Source: JACNFS01 sp964582065
GTDB taxonomy: Bacteria > Chloroflexota > Dehalococcoidia > GIF9 > UBA5629
Length of the DNA stretch: 9,176 nucleotides
Direction of reading: 5' to 3'
Assembly (NCBI GenBank): GCA_964582065.1
Contig: CAZOQG010000068.1
Coordinates: 1 to 9,176, forward strand
In this document: positions 1 to 5,517 of the stretch, in pieces
Position numbering within the stretch: the stretch's first letter is position 1
Layout of the letters: every line of letters begins with the position of its first letter
Made by a program: the position numbers and the translations under genes
Notes under the pieces: model-generated
Told to the model about the DNA's origin: nothing
The model's input: the letters and a program-made list of their open reading frames with translations, nothing else
Database searches by the model: none

Positions 1-1124
1 GTGCTACCCCCGATGTGGAGACTTTTTACCTAGGGCAGCAAGGGACATATCAACTTGTTGAACTCAAAGAGCGCGTTACTCCTCGTGGTCCTTCGCCTTT
101 GCCTGAAGTTGAGGTCGTGGATTTGAGGGATGAACTGAAAGCTGGGAATCGGAGCCTGTTTAGTCGTTCTCTATTTAGAGCGATGGCTCAGGCTTTGGCT
201 CACCGTGAGCAGGTGCTTCTGTTTCTTAATCGGCGTGGCACGGCGACCCTTGTTCAATGTCGGGACTGCGGCTTTGTCATGGGTTGTCAGCGTTGCTCGG
301 CATCTCTTACTTATCATTCGGCAGCAAAGAAGTTGATGTGTCATCATTGCCGTTATTCTCGTCCCCTACCTCGAACTTGTCCCCAATGTTTTGGCCATCG
401 CCTCAAATTCGTGGGTATTGGTACTCAGAAGGTAGAAGAAGAAGCCAGGCATCTTTTTCCGCAAGCCCGTATTCTCCGTTGGGATAGGGATGTAACTTCC
501 AGACGCAGAGCTCATGGAGAGTTGCTGGCCAAGTTCCGAGCTCATGAAGCTGACATACTTATTGGTACTCAAATGGTAGCTAAGGGATTGGACTTGCCTG
601 AGGTAACACTGGCTGGAGCAATAAGCGCTGATACTGGTTTGAATTTACCTGACTTCCGGGCCGGGGAACGCACTTTTCAGCTCTTATGCCAGGTAGCCGG
701 TAGGGCTGGACGTGGCTTTGTAGCTGGGAAGGTCATTATTCAGACTTATAGCCCGGAGCACTATGCCATCCAGGCAGCGTCGAAGCATGACTATCTGGCC
801 TTCTATGCTCAGGAAATAAATTATCGTCGTGAGTTTGGCTATCCACCGTTCAGCCGTTTGGCTCGTCTCATTTTCTGTCACACTAATTCGGCCGCCTGCC
901 GCAAAGAGGCGGAAAGAATGAGCCGGTGGCTTACTACCGAGAGAGATAGGAAGGGTATACCTGACTTGAGGTTAATTGGGCCAGTGCCAGCTTTCGTGCC
1001 TCGGCTTCGGGGACACTACCAGTGGCAGATAGTTCTTTGTGGCACGGCATTGGCTAGCTTCTTGACTGATACAAGTTTTCCTCACGGCTGGGTCGTGGAC
1101 ATCGACCCAGTAGGTGTGGTTTAA
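1..1124 (+). CDS. priA: Primosomal replication-restart helicase PriA, C-terminal part (5' truncated)
   Basis: PriA is a 3'-5' superfamily 2 DNA helicase that recognises abandoned forks and starts primosome reassembly in the cytoplasm. The reading frame is open from the first base. The codons at 3-14 read ATPD and the partial codon before them fits Ser, matching the PriA SATP helicase motif, so the gene enters from outside and the GTG at 15 is not its start. Counted from that GTG, eight cysteines at 82, 85, 91, 94, 109, 112, 122 and 125 form the paired zinc-binding sites typical of PriA. GTQMVAKG (164-171) and QVAGRAGR (206-213) are the late helicase motifs, and the C-terminal domain ends in DIDPVGVV. 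The N-terminal DNA-binding domain and Walker A are off the window. Everything visible looks intact. The stop TAA overlaps the def start (TAATG), suggesting translational coupling. Confidence 0.96.
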   Translation, partial: ATPDVETFYLGQQGTYQLVELKERVTPRGPSPLPEVEVVDLRDELKAGNRSLFSRSLFRAMAQALAHREQVLLFLNRRGTATLVQCRDCGFVMGCQRCSASLTYHSAAKKLMCHHCRYSRPLPRTCPQCFGHRLKFVGIGTQKVEEEARHLFPQARILRWDRDVTSRRRAHGELLAKFRAHEADILIGTQMVAKGLDLPEVTLAGAISADTGLNLPDFRAGERTFQLLCQVAGRAGRGFVAGKVIIQTYSPEHYAIQAASKHDYLAFYAQEINYRREFGYPPFSRLARLIFCHTNSAACRKEAERMSRWLTTERDRKGIPDLRLIGPVPAFVPRLRGHYQWQIVLCGTALASFLTDTSFPHGWVVDIDPVGVV

Positions 1125-1624
1125 TGACTTGGAAAATGGCGATTCGTTCTATTTGCGTTCTACCTGATCCTCTACTGAGGCAGAAAGCCAAAAAGGTAAC
1201 TAACATTGATAGCTCTGTCCAGCGGCTAATTGATGACATGATAGACACGATGCGGGCGGTTTCTGGTGTTGGCTTGGCCGCGCCTCAGGTGGGCGTGCCG
1301 CTGAGAGTAGCCGTGATTGAGATGCCGGGGGAGGAAGTCATCACTTTGATTAATCCGGAAATAGTAAAAAGGCAAGGTGAGCGCTTGATAGGAGAAGCTT
1401 GCTTGAGTGTTCCTGGTTATCAAGGAGAACTCAAGCGGTCCGTTTGGGTCAAGGTGAAGGCGCAGGACAGGCAAGGCAGGAACATCCGCATCAAAGGTGA
1501 GGAGCTTCTGGCTCAAGCTCTAGAGCACGAAATAGACCACCTTAACGGCATCTTGTATGTTGACCATGTGAAGAGTGATAAGCTGTGGGAATCGTCGTCA
1601 GAGACAAGCCAGGAAGGGCTTTAG
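1124..1624 (+). CDS. def: Peptide deformylase
   Basis: This metalloenzyme removes the formyl group from the N-terminal methionine of new proteins, in the cytoplasm. At 166 residues it has the normal length. All three family motifs are present: GVGLAAPQ (48-55), EACLS (91-95, metal ligand Cys93) and HEIDH (135-139, ligands His135 and His139, catalytic Glu136). Motif 2 has Ala where EGCLS is usual, a small change that leaves the cysteine in place. I keep the ATG at 1124 because AGGTG at 1112-1116 lies 7 nt upstream and the codon overlaps the priA stop by one base. A second ATG at 1136 (MAIRS...) would also fit family N-termini but has a poorer ribosome site. The priA-def pairing is known in many bacteria and is often followed by fmt. 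Here no fmt follows and the next gene converges. Confidence 0.96.
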   Translation: MTWKMAIRSICVLPDPLLRQKAKKVTNIDSSVQRLIDDMIDTMRAVSGVGLAAPQVGVPLRVAVIEMPGEEVITLINPEIVKRQGERLIGEACLSVPGYQGELKRSVWVKVKAQDRQGRNIRIKGEELLAQALEHEIDHLNGILYVDHVKSDKLWESSSETSQEGL

Positions 1625-1709
1625 TTCTTGTCTTCGTTGATCTACTCTGAGAGGATTTGGCAGGTTCACTTCCTATTCTAGGCAAAGCGAAGAAACGTAA
1701 GACCTTTTG

Positions 1710-1728
1710 CTGTTGCTCAGGGTAACAG
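1710..1728. terminator. Weak hairpin between convergent def and CARDB gene
   Basis: CTGTTGC (1710-1716) can pair with GTAACAG (1722-1728), with one G-U pair, around a 5-nt loop. It lies in the 115-bp gap between two convergent stops, where a bidirectional terminator would be expected. There is no clear T-run on either side, so it is at best a weak terminator candidate. Confidence 0.25.
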
Positions 1729-1739
1729 TTCAATAACCT

Positions 1740-2954
1740 CTATTCATTCCATTCCATCTCGACAACAAATCTGCCACTTAAGCCTTCCAAGTCCACCTGA
1801 TAAAAGCCGGGTGTATCTTTTGTTACTGTAAAGGCCACCCTCTGGCTTCTACCTGGGCCCAGACTCACTTCCTCAATGCTCTCGGCGACACCTTTTACTT
1901 TCAATACCACACTATAGGTGCCAGCGACCTCGCCGGTGTTGGTTGCCGCGGCACTGACCGTGATGCTGTCTCCCTGCTTGACCCGGTCAGGTGCGATGAC
2001 CAGGTTGCTCACAGAGAAGTGTGCTGGTATTAGGGCGATAACACTAAATGTGCCTGCCAAGCCATCCATCTCTGCGTAATAGTTTCCGGCATCCTTGGTT
2101 ACGGTGAAAATGGTAGGTTGGCTTGCTCCAGGAGCCAGGGTTAACTCGGTAATGCCTTCGACTACGCCACCGATTCGTAATACCACGCTATATTTGCTTG
2201 ATTCTGTACCGTTATTGGCTACTATGGCACTGATGGTTACAGATTCTCCTTCTTTCACTTGATTGGGAGTGATGGTTAGGTTGCTCACGGAGAACGCCGC
2301 CCTGGCTGTGGGTGCTGCACGTGGGGCTGCCATTGGCCCTGGCGGTGGAAATGCAGTTGGTGTCGGGCCCGCGGTTGGCATTGGAGTCGGCGTTGGAAAC
2401 GGAGTTGGAGCCGGGGTCGGGGTTGGGGTTGGAGCTGCCGGCAGTGGTCCTCGCCTACCCGTCCCTCTTGTCTTGGGGACTGCGCCAGCTTGTTGTTTGC
2501 GGGGTGGTATGGCGGCCAGCACTATGATGAACAGAACCAATACACTGACTATCCCGCCAACAATTACCCATAAGTACGGAGGGAACACGTCCCAAAAAGA
2601 CCTTGTTACGGTAAAATAACCGGGGCGGCCATTCACGTCTACTATGTAATCACCGGCCACATCTTTAGCAACTGTGAAAGTAACTGTTTGGCTTCCGTCA
2701 GCTGCCAGGTCTACTATTTCCTTGGTAGCCTCAACTTCATCATCTATCTTCAACACCAGGGTGTGAGAGCCCGGTGCATCTCCAGTGTTCGTTACCGTAG
2801 CAGTGATAGTGACGGTTTCTCCCTCTTTGACGGAGTCTGGGCTAATTGTCACGCTAGTTACCTTAATATCAGCCTGTGCGCCGACTGAAGTGGTAACAGC
2901 CAGAATAAGAGCTACAATCAAAGTTGCTGGCGCTAGCCAAAGTGCTTTTTTCAT
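1740..2954 (-). CDS. CARDB-repeat membrane protein with Pro/Thr-rich linker
   Basis: Hypothetical surface or envelope protein of 404 residues. Residues 1-28 look like a signal peptide or N-terminal anchor (MKK, hydrophobic stretch, then VGAQA). Three related beta-sandwich repeats follow the CARDB (cell-adhesion-related, APHP-like) pattern at about 30-117, 220-306 and 312-399. Each starts like VSNLTITPNQVKEGESVTIS and contains an N-x-G turn and a FTVTKD-type strand. A transmembrane helix at about 127-149 follows the first repeat, then basic residues (RKQQ, KTRGTGRR), then a Pro/Thr linker at 171-206. The start ATG has AGGAG (2961-2965) 6 nt upstream. CARDB domains usually lie outside the cell and mediate binding or structural roles; ligand and function are unknown here. 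It lies downstream of the response regulator on the same strand, but a 308-bp spacer with a hairpin argues for its own transcription. Confidence 0.85.
   Translation of the reverse strand: MKKALWLAPATLIVALILAVTTSVGAQADIKVTSVTISPDSVKEGETVTITATVTNTGDAPGSHTLVLKIDDEVEATKEIVDLAADGSQTVTFTVAKDVAGDYIVDVNGRPGYFTVTRSFWDVFPPYLWVIVGGIVSVLVLFIIVLAAIPPRKQQAGAVPKTRGTGRRGPLPAAPTPTPTPAPTPFPTPTPMPTAGPTPTAFPPPGPMAAPRAAPTARAAFSVSNLTITPNQVKEGESVTISAIVANNGTESSKYSVVLRIGGVVEGITELTLAPGASQPTIFTVTKDAGNYYAEMDGLAGTFSVIALIPAHFSVSNLVIAPDRVKQGDSITVSAAATNTGEVAGTYSVVLKVKGVAESIEEVSLGPGRSQRVAFTVTKDTPGFYQVDLEGLSGRFVVEMEWNE
2337..2444 (-). repeat. Low-complexity tract encoding the Pro/Thr-rich linker
   Basis: This stretch encodes residues 171-206 of the CARDB protein, with repeated PTP and PAP units. 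On the plus strand it reads as G-rich repeats such as GGAGTTGG and GGGGTTGG. Such tracts can vary in length between strains by slippage. A long plus-strand open frame across it is only a shadow. Confidence 0.7.
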
Positions 2955-2994
2955 CCTCTTCTCCTGTGATCCAGTTAGGGTTGAGGTGCCTAAT

Positions 2995-3023
2995 ACTCTA
3001 CGCTAAAATTGGCTATAAATCAA
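2995..3023 (-). promoter_or_regulatory. Possible promoter of the CARDB gene
   Basis: On the minus strand, TTGATT (3018-3023) and TAGAGT (2995-3000) are separated by 17 nt, each matching 4 of 6 consensus bases of a sigma-70-type promoter. It would give a leader of about 35 nt that contains the AGGAG ribosome site. This is a weak match in an AT-rich spacer. Confidence 0.3.
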
Positions 3024-3060
3024 TAGGCTAATACGGAAATCCTCTAATGGCCCCGCTTTT

Positions 3061-3183
3061 TGTCATGTTGAGCCCTATTGTGGGTGGAAGGCGACCTACG
3101 GACTATCCTTGTCTGAGCTCCAGTTAAGTAGCGATAGTAAAGAACCCCGTGAGTGTATTCGCTTCGATGAAGCTCGGGATGAT
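3061..3183. repeat. Possible remnant of a small inverted-repeat element
   Basis: The left edge reads TGTCATGTTGAGC (3061-3073). The right edge, GCTCGGGATGAT (3172-3183), is its imperfect inverse. The ends resemble a class of short intergenic repeats in many bacteria with edges like TGTCAT..GAGC and GCTC..ATGACA. A perfect small hairpin, GCTTC-GAT-GAAGC, lies at 3161-3173. No coding sequence is visible inside. With only one diverged copy in view, the call is tentative. Confidence 0.3.
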
Positions 3184-3218
3184 GTGGACAATGCTGCCGC
3201 ATTGAAGGGAAGTCCTAC

Positions 3219-3256
3219 CCAGGGGCATATTCTCAGGCATTCTACATGCCCCCTGG
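3219..3256 (-). terminator. Strong hairpin just after the response regulator stop
   Basis: CCAGGGGCAT (3219-3228) pairs with ATGCCCCCTGG (3246-3256), giving a 10-bp GC-rich stem with one bulged C and a 17-nt loop. It begins 6 nt beyond the regulator stop codon, as expected of a terminator or an mRNA 3' end protector. No U-run follows on the minus strand, so it is not a textbook intrinsic terminator. Confidence 0.5.
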
Positions 3257-3262
3257 CTTCAG

Positions 3263-4003
3263 CTACGGAGAACCCGAACTGAGTCCAGAAGTTCGATTGA
3301 CAAGCGTTCTAGGTGTGGGCTTGATGAATCTGTAGCCGAGCCCCCGCTCAGTAGTGAGCATGTTGGGTTGGCTTGGGTCGTCTTCTAATTTGTTCCTGAG
3401 ACGTTGAATATAGACCTTGAGATATTCGGTGGCATCAGAGTACTCATCACCCCAGATTCTCTCTAGCAGGTAGCGGTGGCTTAGTGTCTTGCCTTCGTTT
3501 CTGACCAAATGATAAAGCAGGTTAGCCTCGATCGGGGTAAGCTTTACTGCCTCGTCTTTTCGGTACACACAAGGGGCGGCAAAGTCGATTTTGAGCTCTG
3601 GGCTGATGACTACCTCTTCGGCGTCTTTGAGCTGGGGCATTGTGGTGCGGCGGAGAACAGCTCTTACCCGTGCCAGAAGCTCCGCGTGGTTGAACGGTTT
3701 AACTATATAATCGTCAGCACCTAGTTCCAATCCCTTTACCTTGTCTATTTCATCGCCTCTGACGGTGAGGATGATTGTGGGCACGTCGGAGAAGCTGCGG
3801 ATATCATGGAGCACAGTGAATCCGTGAATATCAGGCAAGCCAAGGTCGAGGATAACTATGTCCGGCGATTCAGCCTCAACCATTTCTAAGCCCGTGTTGC
3901 CATTGATGGCTGATACGACACTTATTTCGGGCCAGCGTAGCTCGAAGCATAGAGAAATGGCCTCGATGATTTGAGGGCTATCCTCGATTATCAATATTTT
4001 CAT
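3263..4003 (-). CDS. OmpR/PhoB-family response regulator
   Basis: Two-component transcription factor of 246 residues. The receiver domain spans about 1-118 with acidic pair Glu7/Asp8, phosphoacceptor Asp53 (VILDLGLPD), switch Thr80 and Lys102 (VKPF), so it is complete and should be phosphorylatable. A winged-helix DNA-binding domain spans about 131-228, with LTPIEANLL, the recognition region YLKVYIQRLRNKLE and the wing ERGLGYRF. A tail of about 18 polar residues follows. The sequence starts with the usual MKILIIEDS, so the ATG at 4001-4003 is convincing, although no clear ribosome site precedes it. The kinase gene lies directly upstream on the same strand, separated by the repeat tract and the assembly gap. 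The pair likely forms one signalling unit; the genes it controls cannot be told from here. The CARDB gene next downstream is one candidate target, by position only. Confidence 0.95.
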   Translation of the reverse strand: MKILIIEDSPQIIEAISLCFELRWPEISVVSAINGNTGLEMVEAESPDIVILDLGLPDIHGFTVLHDIRSFSDVPTIILTVRGDEIDKVKGLELGADDYIVKPFNHAELLARVRAVLRRTTMPQLKDAEEVVISPELKIDFAAPCVYRKDEAVKLTPIEANLLYHLVRNEGKTLSHRYLLERIWGDEYSDATEYLKVYIQRLRNKLEDDPSQPNMLTTERGLGYRFIKPTPRTLVNRTSGLSSGSP

Positions 4004-4040
4004 TTAGCTTTAGAATTCAACAACAGAGGGAGTTCAGAGT

Positions 4041-4062
4041 TTAGGACTCGGGGCTTAGGACT
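4041..4062. repeat. Heptamer tandem repeat, left of the gap
   Basis: The tract reads TTAGGAC, TCGGGGC, TTAGGAC plus one base. It is 22 bp and identical to the first 22 bp on the other side of the gap. It runs up to the first N, so the array continues into unsequenced DNA. Confidence 0.85.
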
Positions 4063-4162
4063 NNNNNNNNNNNNNNNNNNNNNNNNNNNNNNNNNNNNNN
4101 NNNNNNNNNNNNNNNNNNNNNNNNNNNNNNNNNNNNNNNNNNNNNNNNNNNNNNNNNNNNNN
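4063..4162. other. Assembly gap (100 N)
   Basis: Exactly 100 N bases, the usual placeholder for a scaffold gap of unknown size. The same 22-bp repeat sequence lies on both sides, so the gap most likely arose because the assembler could not cross a tandem repeat. Its true length may be shorter or much longer than 100, and it might be an artefactual duplication at contig ends. Confidence 0.98.
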
Positions 4163-4200
4163 TTAGGACTCGGGGCTTAGGACTTTGGACCTGGGACTTA
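4163..4200. repeat. Heptamer tandem repeat, right of the gap
   Basis: Five successive 7-bp units are visible: TTAGGAC, TCGGGGC, TTAGGAC, TTTGGAC, CTGGGAC, then a partial TTA. The consensus is about TTNGGAC. The plus strand is G-rich with several GG to GGGG runs, so G-quadruplex-like folding is conceivable. It lies 32 bp beyond the kinase stop codon, between kinase and regulator. Confidence 0.85.
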
Positions 4201-4232
4201 ATGGCGTCCAATTTGCTCCTCTTGGCTGCTCG

Positions 4233-4967
4233 TCACTCCCCAACGGGCAGGGAAAAGGCAAAAGTGTTACCTTTGCCTTGTTCACTTTCCATCCATATTC
4301 TACCGCCGTGGAGCTCCACTAGGTGCTTACACAGAGCCAGGCCCAAGCCTACCCCAGGAATATGTTCTCTATTGGCGGCTTTCAGCCGATAGTAAGGTTG
4401 GAAGACTTTATCTTGCTCTTCCAGCGGTATGCTGGGGCCGCTGTCTTGAACCTCGATGACTATGTAGCCGTTCTGCTCGTCTGCCGATAGGGATATACTG
4501 CCGCCCTGGGGCGTGAACTTGGCCGCGTTGGACAACAGGTTAACCAGAACTTGTTCTATCCTTAGAGAGTCAGCGATGATGTTGGGGAGGCGAGGCGGCA
4601 GGTTTAGAGTCAGAGATTGGCCTCGGCTACGGACGATCGGCGATAGCTGGTCGACGACGCCATATACAATGGCATTTATCTCCGTTGGCTCAAGTTCCAA
4701 GTGGAAGCCCTCAGCTTCTAATTTGGCCAAGTCCAGGAGCTCTGATGCCCGAGCTTCGAGGTTATAAGCCGAAGCCAAGATGTTGCTAATGAGTTTGGTC
4801 TTAGGGTCATCGGGGGGGAGAGCCAACTCTTCGGCCAACAACCCGGCGGAGGTGATAATGGAGGTTAGCGGACTCTTTAATTCATGGGTCAAAAAAGAAA
4901 TGAGCTCCAATGTTTGCTTGGCTCGAACCGGTGATTGTTCTCTTTGTAGATCACTTATGTTGTTCAT
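4233..4967 (-). CDS. Sensor-less histidine kinase (HisKA + HATPase_c)
   Basis: Two-component kinase of 244 residues, probably cytoplasmic. The dimerisation/phosphoacceptor domain carries the H-box FLTHELKSPLTSI with His28. The ATPase domain follows with N-box NLLSNAAKF (143-151), G1 box DSGPSI (175-180), F box DKVFQPYYR (186-194) and G2 box GVGLGLAL (205-212). The G1 box has Ser179 where DxGxG normally has Gly. There is no transmembrane helix and no PAS, GAF or HAMP domain; only about 20 residues precede the H-box region. An in-frame TAG at 4974-4976, two codons before the ATG, rules out a longer form in this sequence. Input could come from a partner protein or the sensor may have been lost. 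The ribosome site is weak (AGAAG). It lies upstream of the response regulator on the same strand. Confidence 0.93.
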   Translation of the reverse strand: MNNISDLQREQSPVRAKQTLELISFLTHELKSPLTSIITSAGLLAEELALPPDDPKTKLISNILASAYNLEARASELLDLAKLEAEGFHLELEPTEINAIVYGVVDQLSPIVRSRGQSLTLNLPPRLPNIIADSLRIEQVLVNLLSNAAKFTPQGGSISLSADEQNGYIVIEVQDSGPSIPLEEQDKVFQPYYRLKAANREHIPGVGLGLALCKHLVELHGGRIWMESEQGKGNTFAFSLPVGE

Positions 4968-4995
4968 GGTCTTCTAATAGAATGCTGTGGCAAGC

Positions 4996-5014
4996 AATTT
5001 GCCGGCCGGAAATT
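4996..5014. promoter_or_regulatory. Palindrome in the kinase leader
   Basis: AATTT, an unpaired G, then CCGGCCGG and AAATT form an almost perfect inverted repeat with arms of 9 bp and no spacer. It lies 29 bp before the kinase start and downstream of the proposed promoter, a position suited to an operator. No known binding protein is recognised. Confidence 0.35.
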
Positions 5015-5055
5015 CATTAGGTCGCTGGATGCTAAGCCTCATCCGCATTTCCTTA

Positions 5056-5085
5056 ACATTAGCAGGTCATCTATTCTGATGTCAA
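5056..5085 (-). promoter_or_regulatory. Probable promoter of the kinase-regulator pair
   Basis: On the minus strand a perfect -35 TTGACA (5080-5085) is followed after 18 nt by TAATGT (5056-5061), preceded by TG in the extended -10 position. Transcription would start near 5049 and give a leader of about 80 nt that includes the palindrome at 4996-5014. The -35 is strong, the -10 only fair. Confidence 0.5.
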
Positions 5086-5517
5086 TACTTTTGCCGGATT
5101 ATTCTTGTCTATTTTTGTATCTGGCACCGGGCTATCAGGACTAAATTCTCATATTAAATTATGACCATTGGGTGATAGTTGAGCAGGCAAGGTGGTGCAC
5201 ATTGGCAGTAATACGCAGCCCCTCCATATACTGATTTCGGTATTTTGTCTAGTTGCTTGGTTTGCAATGGCTTTGTCAACAATGAGGTGCGGCTGGCAAC
5301 CGAAAATAGCTTTGATGAACTTGGCATCAGGGCTATTGGAGAGGGGCGCATCAGTACTTTTGAAGTACCGATTCAGCTGTCGGCTTCGAAGTAGCGCTAA
5401 TCAATACAGCTTAACGCGTGGATTATTAGACCTGTCTTCATCCGACTCTCGACCGGAATATCATGCTAGAGTTGTCTCAGAGCTCCTATGTGCCCTCGGG
5501 GGCTTTGTGTACATTGC

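Larger units (their letters stand above)
4968..5517. other. 550-bp region without a confident gene; possible coding remnants
   Basis: This lies between the comEC stop and the kinase start. I find no recognisable family. A plus-strand frame at 5212-5391, ending at TAG 5392-5394, is protein-like (it contains LATENSFDELGIRAIGEG) but has a TAA at 5209-5211 before it and no good start. The opposite strand in the same codon register is also open from 5400 down to a TGA at 5149-5151, about 83 codons, with KFIKAIFGCQPHLIVDKAI but no early start. The two share register, so purine-first codon bias cannot tell which strand coded. A minus-strand tail ending at 5071 is also coding-like. A decayed gene or short unknown gene is possible; chance is not excluded. 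The part near 4968-5085 holds the kinase leader and promoter. Confidence 0.4.

Noticed and set aside
1136..1624. Shorter def start at the second ATG (1136)
   Set aside because: The upstream ATG at 1124 has AGGTG at good spacing and overlaps the priA stop; the second has only a weak site. It remains possible.
2263..2619. Plus-strand open frame encoding a Gly/Val-rich protein
   Set aside because: It is the antisense of the Pro/Thr-rich linker of the CARDB gene; its GVGVG repeats are a product of that low-complexity tract and no start context supports it.
4041..4200. CRISPR array at the gap
   Set aside because: The units are only 7 bp and directly adjoining, without spacers or cas genes nearby.
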